The notes beneath the pieces are model-generated. The model did not search any database. It worked only from the letters and a program-made list of their open reading frames with translations, and was not told the origin of the DNA. From NCBI RefSeq assembly GCF_014610845.1, contig NZ_JABTCG010000003.1:1-64000 (forward strand): 64,000 nucleotides of DNA, given 5' to 3'. The translations under genes and the position numbers were made by a program. Each line of letters opens with the position of its first letter. Position 1 is the stretch's first letter. Below, piece after piece: positions 17,909-27,094 of the stretch. Source of the DNA: Maribacter arenosus. Its GTDB lineage: Bacteria; Bacteroidota; Bacteroidia; Flavobacteriales; Flavobacteriaceae.

Positions 17909-18390
17909 TTAGTTTATAGTTTCAATAAAAAGAAGGGCCAATAACGCATAACCTCTAGGGGATGGATGTACGTTATCGAGAGAGAATCCACAATCACTAC
18001 CATATTTAGCTGTAACTGTACTCCCATCAGGTAGAGGAAAACCTGTTGAAGCAATAGTAAACAAAAAAGCATTTGCATCTACAAATGCCAGAACATATTC
18101 GTTGGCCTTTGCTTCAATGGTTTAATTGTAAGCTGCATGTGCAGTGGCCACCGCCTGTTGTTCAGAGGGTGTAAGTACCCCTTTTTCCTCCATAGGGTAG
18201 GTAATGCCATAAATAAATCAAAGAACCCCTGCTGTAAGTGCATCACCAATTGTCGTTGAGGTTGGAGAAAAAGCAAATCGGGCATAAAAAGGATTGGCCT
18301 GCCGCAAAGGAACACCGGCTAGGCTTCTATAACCTGGAGCAATTAAATGAAAACTTTTGGCTAGAGCCCCCCATATTATTAAAAGGCCAC
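17909..18390 (-). pseudogene. Remnant of an SGNH/GDSL-type hydrolase (C-terminal half)
   Basis: Translating the minus strand upstream of the TAA at 17909-17911 gives a recognisable C-terminus: DNVHPSPRGYALLALLFIE, with the DxxHP catalytic pair of SGNH hydrolases. Further upstream are VDANAFL, LTPSEQQAVATAHAAYN and SFHLIAPGYRSLAGVPL, as in secreted Bacteroidota lipases of this family. The frame is broken by TAA at 18122-18124 (where family context suggests CAA) and TGA at 18218-18220. A frameshift lies near 18350, where NNMGGSSQK continues in another frame. The N-terminal half with the GDS block and signal peptide is missing. A hairpin at 17800 may be its old terminator. This explains most of the 17775-18535 gap. 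Confidence 0.85.
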
Positions 18391-18535
18391 TTATAGCAAG
18401 TATTTAGCGAAACATTTTCAGTACGTTGTTTGGGATAGTACGTTTAATTACGATAATTCCAAATATGATTATTATTATGACCTTTGCAATCTATGGGCAA
18501 AAAAATTATGTGCGTATAATAAATCGATGATTTTA
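18391..18535. other. Intergenic sequence after the alpha/beta hydrolase
   Basis: This AT-rich stretch lies between the hydrolase pseudogene and the stop of the alpha/beta hydrolase gene. I see no further homology to the missing N-terminal half of the SGNH hydrolase and no clear promoter, so the deletion end probably lies near 18390. Confidence 0.4.
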
Positions 18536-19309
18536 CTAAGACTTTATGAAATCCATCGTTTTAGTGAAAAATTGAACGGGATTTTCGGCATGTAGCCAGT
18601 GGCCTGCATTATTAATAGTCTCTATTATGGCCGAAGGGAAGTGTCTTTTTATGATGTCTACATCCGATTCGTTTATATATTCTGATTTATCGCCTTTAAT
18701 AAATAGGCTAGGCCCTTCATAAATATCCGATGGGCTGATTTCATCACCGATTTCCCCCATTTTGTTGCCCAATACCTTTAAGTTAAACCGAAAGCCTAGT
18801 TTTCCTTTTTGCTCCCAATATAGGTTTTTCATCAAAAATTGTCTAATTCCAAAATCAGCAATGTATTTGCTTAATTCGGTGTCGGCTTGCCCCCTCGATT
18901 TAATTTTGTCAAAATCCAATATGTTCAATCCATCTATAATATGTTGGTGATGTGGAGGGTAGTATTTGGGAGCAATATCTGCCACTATCATTTTAGACAT
19001 TAGATCAGGATACGTAAAGGCAAATTGCATAGCGACCTTACCGCCCATTGAATGGCCTAAAATGATATTGTCTACCAACTGGTGTTCTTCAATATAGTGT
19101 CTGAGGTCTTCTGCAAGAATATCATAATTGAAATCTTCGGAATGAAAGCTCTTGCCATGATTTCGTTGATCGATCAAATGCACTTCCAACCCCTCTTGTG
19201 CATACTGGGCGCCTAAGGTCTTCCAATTGTCAGACATTCCCAAAAAGCCATGTAAAATTAAAAGGGGCATACCGCTTCCAAGTATGTTCGAGTGTAAGCT
19301 TGGGCTCAT
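18536..19309 (-). CDS. Alpha/beta hydrolase, YbfF-like esterase
   Basis: This 257-residue protein is a canonical alpha/beta hydrolase. [13 protein letters not shown] forms the oxyanion region (about 15-28), DQRNHGKS the next motif, and the nucleophile elbow LGHSMGG near residues 84-90 has the Ser. The C-terminal histidine is in [12 protein letters not shown]. It resembles E. coli YbfF, an acyl-CoA or carboxyl esterase, but the substrate is unknown. Its start overlaps the stop of pdxJ by four bases (ATGA), so the two are translationally coupled on one transcript from the box at 20045. Confidence 0.93.
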   Translation of the reverse strand: MSPSLHSNILGSGMPLLILHGFLGMSDNWKTLGAQYAQEGLEVHLIDQRNHGKSFHSEDFNYDILAEDLRHYIEEHQLVDNIILGHSMGGKVAMQFAFTYPDLMSKMIVADIAPKYYPPHHQHIIDGLNILDFDKIKSRGQADTELSKYIADFGIRQFLMKNLYWEQKGKLGFRFNLKVLGNKMGEIGDEISPSDIYEGPSLFIKGDKSEYINESDVDIIKRHFPSAIIETINNAGHWLHAENPVQFFTKTMDFIKS

Positions 19310-20019
19310 TTTAGTTTGTTCAAGTACATATTGATGACATTTTCCAATCCAAAGTAAAGCGACTCACAGATTAAGGCATGCCCGATAGATACCTCCAGTA
19401 CATTGGGAATGTTCTCCTTAAAATATTTAATGTTCTCCAAACTTAAATCATGGCCTGCATTTAAACCTAGGCCTAATTGGGTAGCTATTTGGGCAGCCTT
19501 GATAAATGGATCAATGCCTTTCAGGTTACCCTGGGCAAAAGCTTTGGCATAGCTTTCGGTATAGAGTTCAATACGATCGGTACCCGTTTCTGCCGCTCCC
19601 TCCACCATTTTTGAATCCGGATCCACGAAAATAGACGTTCTAATATCGTTTTGTTTAAAGGTAGAGATCACCTCTCTTAAGAAGGTCCTGTTTGCAATAG
19701 TGTCCCATCCTGCATTGGAAGTAATGGCATCTACGGCATCCGGCACAAGGGTTACTTGTGTCGGTTGTATCTCGAGAACCAAATCCATGAATTTTTCGAT
19801 GGGATTACCTTCAATATTATATTCGGTGGTAACCAACTTTTTCAAATCCCTCGCATCCTGATATCGGATATGCCTTTCATCAGGCCTAGGATGAACTGTT
19901 ATTCCTTGGGCACCAAATAATTCAATATCCTTGGCTACCCTTAAAAGATTTGGTACGTTACCACCCCTTGAATTTCTTAAAGTCGCTATTTTGTTGACGT
20001 TTACACTAAGCTTCGTCAT
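19306..20019 (-). CDS. pdxJ: Pyridoxine 5'-phosphate synthase PdxJ
   Basis: This 237-residue TIM-barrel enzyme condenses 1-deoxyxylulose 5-phosphate with 3-amino-2-oxopropyl phosphate to make pyridoxine 5'-phosphate, the last ring-forming step of the DXP-dependent B6 pathway. Hallmarks are [15 protein letters not shown] at the start, [13 protein letters not shown] near 36-48, the LVPD segment near 90, and GLNAGHDLS near 180. Length is typical. It is the first gene of a pair with the overlapping esterase. A TATTTTTG box on the minus strand lies 26 bases upstream. Confidence 0.97.
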   Translation of the reverse strand: MTKLSVNVNKIATLRNSRGGNVPNLLRVAKDIELFGAQGITVHPRPDERHIRYQDARDLKKLVTTEYNIEGNPIEKFMDLVLEIQPTQVTLVPDAVDAITSNAGWDTIANRTFLREVISTFKQNDIRTSIFVDPDSKMVEGAAETGTDRIELYTESYAKAFAQGNLKGIDPFIKAAQIATQLGLGLNAGHDLSLENIKYFKENIPNVLEVSIGHALICESLYFGLENVINMYLNKLK

Positions 20020-20044
20020 AGGAAGATATCATGTCCATTTACAG

Positions 20045-20052
20045 CAAAAATA
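20045..20052 (-). promoter_or_regulatory. Bacteroidota -7 box for pdxJ
   Basis: The minus strand reads TATTTTTG, a TAnnTTTG match, 26 bases upstream of the pdxJ ATG. The transcript would include the overlapping esterase gene. Confidence 0.5.
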
Positions 20053-20109
20053 CAAAATAGGCATACCTTTTGATATATTTAATTAGTATTTTGCGTTTTA
20101 TTTTAAGCT

Positions 20110-20766
20110 ATGCAGATTCAGACACACATAATTACGACTATTCCTATCTTTGAGGTCAATGAACCTTTAGAGGTACTGGTTCAATTTTTTATGGAGAATA
20201 CCTATTCCCATGCAGCTATTGTACAAGGGAAAAAGTTTCTTGGGGTAATCAATGAAAATGATCTGGAGAGTTTTAATGTGGATAAGAAAATAGAGGATTT
20301 TAGATATACCCTTGAGTCCTTTTTTGTTCGGCAAGAAACCAGTTGGCTAGATGTCTTGGAAACCTTTGCGCGGAATGAGGCCAATTTAGTGCCAGTACTG
20401 AATAAGGAAGATGAGGTTTTGGGATATTATGAAATTACCGATATTGTTAGCGTATTTATTGAAACCCCGTTTTTTACAGAACCAGGTGGGATCTTAGTGG
20501 TGGCCAAAGGCATTAAGGATTACTCCTTTAGTGAAATTGTGCAGATCGTCGAGAGTAATAACAGTAAATTCTTGGGTGGTTTTATCTCTGAAATGAAAAA
20601 TGAATTGGTCCAGATCACGATCAAAATAAGTAATATTAATATGAACGAGGTGGTACAGACTTTTAGACGCTACAACTATAACATCATATTTGGCAATATA
20701 GACGACCAGTTCATCGATGACCTAAAGCAAAGGTCAGACTATTTAGATAAATATCTTAATGTTTGA
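20110..20766 (+). CDS. CBS-domain protein (AcuB-like)
   Basis: This 218-residue soluble protein has two CBS motifs in the first 130 residues (HAAIVQGKKFLGVINENDLE and NLVPVLNKEDEVLGYYEITDI). An ACT-like C-terminal part follows (about 140-210; GGILVVAKGIKDYSFSEIVQIVES). Such proteins sense adenine nucleotides. In Bacteroidota this gene commonly precedes nadK, as here, which hints at a role tied to nucleotide or NADP state, but no function is proven. The ATG at 20110 is the only plausible start. Confidence 0.88.
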   Translation: MQIQTHIITTIPIFEVNEPLEVLVQFFMENTYSHAAIVQGKKFLGVINENDLESFNVDKKIEDFRYTLESFFVRQETSWLDVLETFARNEANLVPVLNKEDEVLGYYEITDIVSVFIETPFFTEPGGILVVAKGIKDYSFSEIVQIVESNNSKFLGGFISEMKNELVQITIKISNINMNEVVQTFRRYNYNIIFGNIDDQFIDDLKQRSDYLDKYLNV

Positions 20767-20998
20767 TGAGGTATTAAAAGGGCATGTGCAAAATCGATAT
20801 TTTTCTTACCAACCGAGATAAATGTATTTTTTATGCAAATCTTCCAAGCTTGGGCACAAGCGAAGCGATTGGTACAGTTAGAAATTTTTTGAAATATTCA
20901 ATGGGAGACCGTAGCGGCTACCTGCCGGTAAAGGCAGGCATACTTACGCCTTCAATTTTTAATTAACTTATTATCGGATAATTAAAAGTATATAACGT
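20767..20998. repeat. Intergenic region with palindromic extragenic repeat
   Basis: No convincing gene lies here; an open frame of 60 codons has no family features. At 20921-20938 the sequence cctgcc-ggtaaa-ggcagg forms a short hairpin. It resembles the GC-rich palindromic repeats scattered in many flavobacterial genomes and stands out against the AT-rich surroundings. It might act as a transcription attenuator between the CBS gene and nadK. Confidence 0.45.
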
Positions 20999-21880
20999 AT
21001 GAAAGTTGCCATTTACGGACAAACATATCAGGATAATGCGCTAGACTATGTTGCGGAGCTACTCGATGAGCTCGAAAAGGAATCTGCCACTATTGCCATT
21101 GAGGAGTATTTTAAATCCTATCTATCCCAAAAACTGAATACAGCTAAATGCGGTTCTTTCAATGAATCAAATGGTCTGGATAGTTCTTTTGATATGTTCG
21201 TCAGTTTTGGTGGCGATGGCACAATATTAAGGGCCACTACCTATGTTAGGAACTTGGGCATCCCTATTGTTGGTGTGAATACTGGACGGTTGGGTTTTCT
21301 ATCGACTTTTAAAAAAGAAGATGTGCGGAAGGTGGTCAGGGAATTCGTTCAAGGGGCCTATACCATTGTAGAGAGAAGTTTGGTTGAGGTAAATGCCGGT
21401 CCACAGGCAAAGGAAATAGGACCATTGAACTTTGCCTTGAACGAGATTACCGTAAGCCGAAAGGATACAACTTCGATGATTACAGTGGAAACCCATTTAA
21501 ATGGCGAGTATTTAACATCATATTGGGCAGACGGCTTGATCATTTCCACTCCTACTGGTTCCACAGGCTATTCTTTAAGCTGTGGAGGACCGGTGATCGT
21601 TCCTACCGCAAAATCCTTGGTGCTTACGCCCATAGCACCACATAATCTCAACGCAAGGCCTTTGGTGATTTCCGATGATACCATAATACGGTTAAAGGTC
21701 TCAGGTAGGGAAGACCATCATCTGGTTTCATTGGATTCCAGGATCGCAACCCTGGAAAACGGTATATCCATCGAAGTGAAAAAGGCAAGCTTTACCATAA
21801 ATATGATAGAATATACTTCTGAGAGTTTTTTAAAAACACTGCGTAATAAATTGTTATGGGGCGAGGATAGGCGCAATTGA
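20999..21880 (+). CDS. nadK: NAD kinase
   Basis: This 293-residue enzyme phosphorylates NAD to NADP. The catalytic GGDGT motif appears as SFGGDGTILRA near residues 71-81, followed by NTGRLGFLST near 96-105 and the conserved TPTGSTGYSLSCGGP near 182-196. Length is normal. It is the first member of the conserved run nadK, DUF6089, uppS, bamA, ompH, ompH. Gaps of 112 bases and then six bases link it to the following genes, so read-through is possible. Confidence 0.96.
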   Translation: MKVAIYGQTYQDNALDYVAELLDELEKESATIAIEEYFKSYLSQKLNTAKCGSFNESNGLDSSFDMFVSFGGDGTILRATTYVRNLGIPIVGVNTGRLGFLSTFKKEDVRKVVREFVQGAYTIVERSLVEVNAGPQAKEIGPLNFALNEITVSRKDTTSMITVETHLNGEYLTSYWADGLIISTPTGSTGYSLSCGGPVIVPTAKSLVLTPIAPHNLNARPLVISDDTIIRLKVSGREDHHLVSLDSRIATLENGISIEVKKASFTINMIEYTSESFLKTLRNKLLWGEDRRN

Positions 21881-21992
21881 ACCCTAGAAAAACAATATTT
21901 GTCCGCAAATGTTGTTTATCATGTGGGAACATGGATGTAATCCTATGTGAAATCGAATATTTAGGATTTAATTTGCAAACTTTGTAGAATTT

Positions 21993-22688
21993 ATGAAGAA
22001 TTATTTTTTTTCAATTCTTGTTTTGCTTTGTGTATCATTACGTGCACAAACCTACGAAATAGGGGTATTTGCAGGCGGGGCCAATAATATTGGCGATGTT
22101 GGAAGAACAAACTTCATTCTTCCTTCCGATATCGCATATGGGGGATTGTTCAAATGGAATAAAAGTAAGCGATATGCTTGGCGTGCTAGTGTAATTTATG
22201 GTAAATTTACAGCTGATGATTCAAAATCGAGCATGGCCTCCAGAAAACAAAGGGGTTATGTGGTGAACAATTCCATTTTTGAGGCTTCGGCGGGTTTGGA
22301 GTTTAACTTTGTTGAGTATAACTTACATAAGTTGGGTCCTGCTTTTACGCCCTATCTTTATACTGGAGTCACCTATTTTAGATATGATTACGACTATATA
22401 GATGCAGGTCAGCAAATCAGTCTTGATCAAAAAGATGGGTCCTTTGCCATTCCCATGGTGGTAGGAGTTAAAAGAAGATTGAATCAATTTTTGATTATTG
22501 GGGCAGAAATAGGCGCAAGATATACCTTCACCGACAATCTGGATGCCAGTAATCCTGAAAAATCAAATGTTAATCAACAATTGGATGTTGATTTTGGGAA
22601 TATTTTTAGTGACGATTGGTACGTTTTCTCCGGGGTTACCTTAACCTATACTTTTGGAAGAAAACCATGTTCCGATTGTTTTGAGTAA
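21993..22688 (+). CDS. DUF6089 outer-membrane beta-barrel protein
   Basis: This 231-residue protein starts with a signal peptide (MKNYFFSILVLLCVSLRAQ, cut after about residue 19). It has an eight-strand-like pattern of alternating residues (WRASVIYGKF, GLEFNFVEYN, PYLYTGVTYFRYDYDYID) and ends in YTFGRK plus a short CSDCFE tail. DUF6089 occurs in Bacteroidota just before uppS and bamA, as here, and resembles PorT-type proteins of outer-membrane secretion, but a secretion role is not demonstrated. It lies six bases upstream of uppS and is surely co-transcribed with it. The two cysteines at the end are unusual. Confidence 0.88.
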   Translation: MKNYFFSILVLLCVSLRAQTYEIGVFAGGANNIGDVGRTNFILPSDIAYGGLFKWNKSKRYAWRASVIYGKFTADDSKSSMASRKQRGYVVNNSIFEASAGLEFNFVEYNLHKLGPAFTPYLYTGVTYFRYDYDYIDAGQQISLDQKDGSFAIPMVVGVKRRLNQFLIIGAEIGARYTFTDNLDASNPEKSNVNQQLDVDFGNIFSDDWYVFSGVTLTYTFGRKPCSDCFE

Positions 22689-22694
22689 TACATC

Positions 22695-23435
22695 ATGAAT
22701 ACTATTGAAGACATCGACAATCAAAGATTACCTAGGCATATTGCCATTATTATGGATGGTAATGGTCGATGGGCCAAGGAAAAGGGCAGGCTTAGGGTTT
22801 TTGGCCATGAGAAAGGTGTCACCACGGTGAGGAGAACCGTTGAAAGCTCTGTGAAAATCGGTATTGATTTTCTCACCTTATACACTTTCTCCACAGAAAA
22901 CTGGAACCGACCTCAATTCGAGATTGATACGTTGATGAAGCTTTTGGTTTCTTCTCTCAAAAAAGAACTTAATACGTTTAACAAAAACAATGTACGCCTT
23001 AATACCATAGGGGACATTAAAGCCTTGCCAAGAAGAGCCTATGAGGAACTTTTGGAGGTCATGGAAAAAACCAAGGGAAATACGGGCATGACCTTGACTT
23101 TGGCTCTGAGTTATGGCGCTAGGGACGAAATGTTGAACGCCGTTAGGCAGATTGCTGTCAAAGTTAAAAATAATATAATTTCTCCCGAAAGTATTGATGA
23201 AACCATTATAAATAACCATCTTTACACGCACAATTTACCAGATGTTGATTTGCTCATCCGAACTAGTGGAGAACACCGGATAAGCAATTTTTTATTATGG
23301 CAAATTGCCTATGCTGAACTATATTTTATCGATGTATTTTGGCCCGATTTTAAGGAACATCATTTGGTAGGAGCCATTATAAATTACCAGAACAGAGAAC
23401 GAAGATTTGGAAAAACTAGCGAACAACTCATCTAG
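22695..23435 (+). CDS. uppS: Isoprenyl transferase (undecaprenyl diphosphate synthase)
   Basis: This 246-residue cis-prenyltransferase makes the C55 lipid carrier for peptidoglycan and surface polysaccharides. The FPP/Mg2+-binding motif IAIIMDGNGRWAKEKG has its catalytic Asp at residue 21. TLYTFSTENWNRP follows near residue 60, and the C-terminal DLLIRTSGEHRISNFLLWQIAYAE segment near 192-215 binds isopentenyl diphosphate. Length is standard. It ends four bases before the chosen bamA start, within the envelope cluster. Confidence 0.97.
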   Translation: MNTIEDIDNQRLPRHIAIIMDGNGRWAKEKGRLRVFGHEKGVTTVRRTVESSVKIGIDFLTLYTFSTENWNRPQFEIDTLMKLLVSSLKKELNTFNKNNVRLNTIGDIKALPRRAYEELLEVMEKTKGNTGMTLTLALSYGARDEMLNAVRQIAVKVKNNIISPESIDETIINNHLYTHNLPDVDLLIRTSGEHRISNFLLWQIAYAELYFIDVFWPDFKEHHLVGAIINYQNRERRFGKTSEQLI

Positions 23436-23439
23436 AGAT

Positions 23440-26037
23440 ATGAAAAGGTTCATGTCCCTTGAACCATTATTTACCTTCTTTTTACTTTTTATTGTCACCA
23501 TTACCTCAGCACAAGATGTTTCTTATGAAGATGGTAAAAAATATGTCCTAGCCGGACTTGAGGTGACCGGACTACAAAGTTACAATGAGCAGACGGTAAA
23601 GACCTACACGGGGTTAAGGGTGGGACAACCCATAACGTTACCTGGGGAGCAGATCAGTGAAATCATTAATAAACTTTGGGGTTTAGAGCTATTTACCGCT
23701 ATCGATTTCTATATAACCGATATACAGGGAGACAATGTTTTTCTTGAGTTGAATATCATTGAGCGTCCTACCCTGTCAAAGATAAAAATGAATGGCGTAA
23801 AAGAGAGAAAGGTAAACGAAATTTTAAAGGATACGGACCTAAAGAAAGGAAAGAAAATCACAGAAAGCCTTATCGCCAATAGCAAGAATTACATTCAGAA
23901 TAAGTTCAAGAAAAAAGGATACCTGAACGCCAAGGTGAATATTATTACCGTTAATGATACCAGTGAAACCAATGCCCGAAGTATGATCGTGAATTTGGAC
24001 AAAGGGGATAAGGTTAAAATAAAGGATATTGTTTTCGAAGGAAATGAAAAATTACCGGCAAAAAAATTACGTAAAGCCCTAAAAAAGACCAAGAAAAAGA
24101 AATTGGGACGTTTTTGGAAAAAGTCTAAATTCATTAAGGACGACTATGAGAACGATTTGTCCCTCTTGGTCGACAAATATGCCGAGAATGGGTACAGGGA
24201 TGCTAGGATTATTTCCGATACCGTTGTGAATGTCAATGAGAACAACATTAAAATAAAGATCAAGGTCGAGGAGGGTAATAAGTATTATTTCGGGGATATA
24301 GATTTTGTCGGCAACAGTGTTTATTCCGATCAGGCATTAAGTAGGGTATTGGGTATTAGAAAAGGGTCTACCTATAATGGTGTCTTGTTGCGCGAGCGAA
24401 TCGCCGATGATACCAAGCCCGATGCCAATGACGTAACTAGCTTATACCAGAATAATGGCTACCTATTTTCAAGCATTAATCCCGTAGAAGTATCCGCTGA
24501 AAACGATACCATCAATTTTGAGATACGTATTATCGAAGGCAAGGAGACCTTTTTGGACCATGTCACTGTAAACGGTAATGACCGTACCAATGATCATGTC
24601 ATTTTCAGGGAACTGAGAACACGACCTGGACAAAAATATAATAAGTCGGATATTATTAGAACTATCCGTGAATTAGGACAACTCGGTTTCTTTGATGCTG
24701 AACAGATCAAGCCAGATATCGTAAATCCAAAACCTAATGAAGGTACGGTCGATTTGGACTATAGTCTTGTTGAATCTGGATCTAGCCAGATAGAACTGCA
24801 AGGGGGCTACGGTGGCGGTGGCTTCATTGGTACGTTGGGCCTTTCATTCAGCAATTTTTCGTTAAAGAATATTTTAAATGGGGAAGCCTATAAACCTGTA
24901 CCTATGGGAGATGGTCAAAGCTTTGCTGTTCGTTTGCAGGCCAGTAGAACCTATCGGGTGTATAGCTTGAACTTTTCGGAACCTTGGTTAGGTGGTAAAA
25001 AACCGGTTCGTTTTAATTTATCATTGTCAAAGACCCAACAATTTCGGGCCTCATACTCAAACTCGGGTAGAATCGAAGTGAATAAGGACGAAGGATTCTC
25101 CATCACTGGGATTTCTGCTGGTTTGGCGAAAAAGGTGCAATGGCCCGATGATTTCTTTGTGATTTCCCATTCGCTGGGGTACCAGCTATATGAATTCAAT
25201 AATTATAATCTGGGCTTGTTCAATTTCGGAAATGGCAATGCCAATTCCTTTACCTATACGCTGGGTATTTCCAGAAACGCCACCGCTGGGGGTAGGATCT
25301 TCCCTAGGGGAGGTTCCAATTTTGAGATTACCGGGAAATTTACGCCGCCCTATTCCCTTTTTAATGATAAGGATTACAGAGGCTTAAAAGAGGAAAGTGA
25401 GGATCTCACTATAAAAAGATCTACAGTGGGCTTGACTGCTGCAGAGGCAACACAGTTGGAAGAAGTAGACCAAGAGCGCTTCAGATGGTTGGAATATTAT
25501 AAAGTGAAGTTCAAAGGCGATTGGTATACCACCCTCGTTGGGGATTTAGTACTTAGGACCAATGCCGAATTAGGGTTCCTGGGCAGTTATAACAGTGCTG
25601 TCGGCGATGTGCCTTTTGAACGCTTCTATGTCGGTGGAGATGGTATGGGTAACTTTACTTTAGACGGTAGGGATGTGGTTCAGTTACGTGGGTACGACAA
25701 CCAAGCATTAACACCACGAGACCCTTTAACCGGTTCAGTTGATGGTGCTCTATTATACAATAAATTCTCTATGGAGCTACGATATCCTTTGACCTTGAAA
25801 CCTTCCGCATCGATTTATGGCCTGGCTTTTTTAGAAGGAGGTAATGGTTTCAACAATTTTCAGGAATTTAATCCGTTTCAAATAAAACGATCGGCCGGAG
25901 TGGGGCTTAGGATTTTTATGCCGGCATTTGGACTATTGGGAATTGATTTTGGCTATGGTTTCGATCAGGACTACGGCACAAGTACAACAGGGCCCAGTGG
26001 ATGGCAAACACACTTCATCATCGGTCAACAGTTTTAA
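23440..26037 (+). CDS. bamA: BamA, outer-membrane protein assembly factor
   Basis: This 865-residue protein has a signal peptide (MKRFMSLEPLF through ITSAQ), five POTRA-like repeats (about residues 25-430) and a 16-strand barrel with the conserved RGYD turn (VVQLRGYDNQALTPRD near 750) and the C-terminal IGQQF. It inserts beta-barrel proteins into the outer membrane. I start at ATG 23440, immediately after uppS; the upstream ATG at 23407 would place extra residues before the signal peptide and overlap uppS by 29 bases. The two ompH/skp chaperone genes that follow supply unfolded barrel substrates. Confidence 0.95.
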   Translation: MKRFMSLEPLFTFFLLFIVTITSAQDVSYEDGKKYVLAGLEVTGLQSYNEQTVKTYTGLRVGQPITLPGEQISEIINKLWGLELFTAIDFYITDIQGDNVFLELNIIERPTLSKIKMNGVKERKVNEILKDTDLKKGKKITESLIANSKNYIQNKFKKKGYLNAKVNIITVNDTSETNARSMIVNLDKGDKVKIKDIVFEGNEKLPAKKLRKALKKTKKKKLGRFWKKSKFIKDDYENDLSLLVDKYAENGYRDARIISDTVVNVNENNIKIKIKVEEGNKYYFGDIDFVGNSVYSDQALSRVLGIRKGSTYNGVLLRERIADDTKPDANDVTSLYQNNGYLFSSINPVEVSAENDTINFEIRIIEGKETFLDHVTVNGNDRTNDHVIFRELRTRPGQKYNKSDIIRTIRELGQLGFFDAEQIKPDIVNPKPNEGTVDLDYSLVESGSSQIELQGGYGGGGFIGTLGLSFSNFSLKNILNGEAYKPVPMGDGQSFAVRLQASRTYRVYSLNFSEPWLGGKKPVRFNLSLSKTQQFRASYSNSGRIEVNKDEGFSITGISAGLAKKVQWPDDFFVISHSLGYQLYEFNNYNLGLFNFGNGNANSFTYTLGISRNATAGGRIFPRGGSNFEITGKFTPPYSLFNDKDYRGLKEESEDLTIKRSTVGLTAAEATQLEEVDQERFRWLEYYKVKFKGDWYTTLVGDLVLRTNAELGFLGSYNSAVGDVPFERFYVGGDGMGNFTLDGRDVVQLRGYDNQALTPRDPLTGSVDGALLYNKFSMELRYPLTLKPSASIYGLAFLEGGNGFNNFQEFNPFQIKRSAGVGLRIFMPAFGLLGIDFGYGFDQDYGTSTTGPSGWQTHFIIGQQF

Positions 26038-26084
26038 TTTAAGAATCGTGGCATAGGCTAATCTATTCATTTTAAAAGTTTTAG

Positions 26085-26092
26085 TATTTTTG
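26085..26092 (+). promoter_or_regulatory. Bacteroidota -7 box before the first ompH
   Basis: TATTTTTG matches TAnnTTTG and lies 35 bases upstream of the ompH ATG at 26128. It suggests internal transcription of the chaperone genes apart from bamA. Confidence 0.5.
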
Positions 26093-26127
26093 GCACGATA
26101 TTTTCTATGTATTAAAACGGAATCACA

Positions 26128-26961
26128 ATGAAACCAAAAACAAAAGTTCTTTTAATTGTATCCTTTTTGCTATGCATGTTCCACACTTTCGCGCAGCGAG
26201 GTGTCCGAATCGCTTATGTAGATATGGAATACATCTTGGAAAATGTCGATGAATATCGCGATGCCAGCGCCCAATTGGAAAATAAAGTCCAAAAGTGGAA
26301 AGTTGAAATCGAACAAAAGCAAAGTGCGGTAGAGCAAATGAAAAAAGATTTAATGGCGGAAAAGGTGCTTTTGACCAATGAGTTGATCGCCGAGCGGGAA
26401 GAGGAGATACAAATCCTTGAAAAAGAGATGATAGAGTACCAACAAGACCGTTTTGGACCCCAAGGAGACTTGGTAATGCAAAAAAGGCAGTTGATTCAGC
26501 CAATACAGGATCAGGTATTCAATGAAGTACAAAAAATAGGTGCAAATAAAAAGTATGATTTTATTTTTGATAAATCTGCGGATGTTGTAATGTTGTACTC
26601 CGAAAAAAGACATGATATCAGTGAGTTGGTGTTACGTGGTATTTCGAGGACAAGAAAAGTAAGTAAACCCAAGAAAGAGGCGGCCGACAAGAACAGATTG
26701 GCCGAATTTGAGGGAGAAACCCCAGATGAGGAGGAGGAGATGAGCGAGGCGTTAAAAGAGCGATTAAACCTGGCGAAACAGGCCGAAGAGGCAAGGGTGA
26801 AGACCGCGGATGAGAAAAGGGCCGAACAATTAAAGCTCAGGGAAGAACGTAAAAAGGCCTATGACGAAAGAAGAAAGAAGCTCTTGGAGGAAAGGGAGGC
26901 CAAGAAGAAAGAAAAATTAGAGGAAAGAAAGAATGAAATTGAAAAGGATAGTATAAATTAA
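26128..26961 (+). CDS. OmpH/Skp-family periplasmic chaperone with long charged tail
   Basis: This 277-residue protein starts with a signal peptide (to about residue 23, HTFAQ). The Skp-like core follows: RIAYVDMEYILENVDEY, a long coiled coil (about 45-130) and YDFIFDKSADVVMLYS. Residues about 185-277 form an extra tail almost wholly of Lys, Glu, Arg and Ala, predicted as a single long helix. Skp holds unfolded barrel proteins for BamA. The tail is absent from the second copy at 27095, so the two may differ in partners or reach. It follows bamA by 90 bases. Confidence 0.9.
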   Translation: MKPKTKVLLIVSFLLCMFHTFAQRGVRIAYVDMEYILENVDEYRDASAQLENKVQKWKVEIEQKQSAVEQMKKDLMAEKVLLTNELIAEREEEIQILEKEMIEYQQDRFGPQGDLVMQKRQLIQPIQDQVFNEVQKIGANKKYDFIFDKSADVVMLYSEKRHDISELVLRGISRTRKVSKPKKEAADKNRLAEFEGETPDEEEEMSEALKERLNLAKQAEEARVKTADEKRAEQLKLREERKKAYDERRKKLLEEREAKKKEKLEERKNEIEKDSIN

Positions 26962-27041
26962 TCGGTCTTCAAAGAAGTACCAGTGCAATATAATCCTTTT
27001 TAAGAACCGTATGAACAGTTTACTTCATACGATATAAAGTA

Positions 27042-27049
27042 TAAATTTG
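27042..27049 (+). promoter_or_regulatory. Bacteroidota -7 box before the second ompH
   Basis: TAAATTTG fits TAnnTTTG and lies 45 bases before the ATG at 27095, so the second chaperone may have its own promoter. Confidence 0.45.
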
Positions 27050-27094
27050 GAATCAATAACTTAAATTAACACTCAAATATTATAATTAAAAATC

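Noticed and set aside
18079-18315. Minus-strand frame of 78 codons in the SGNH remnant
   Set aside because: The homologous reading lies in a different frame that carries the DNVHPSPRGYALLA text. This open frame is chance.
20784-20966. Frame of 60 codons between the CBS gene and nadK
   Set aside because: No family features, no start signal, and its end lies in a palindromic repeat.
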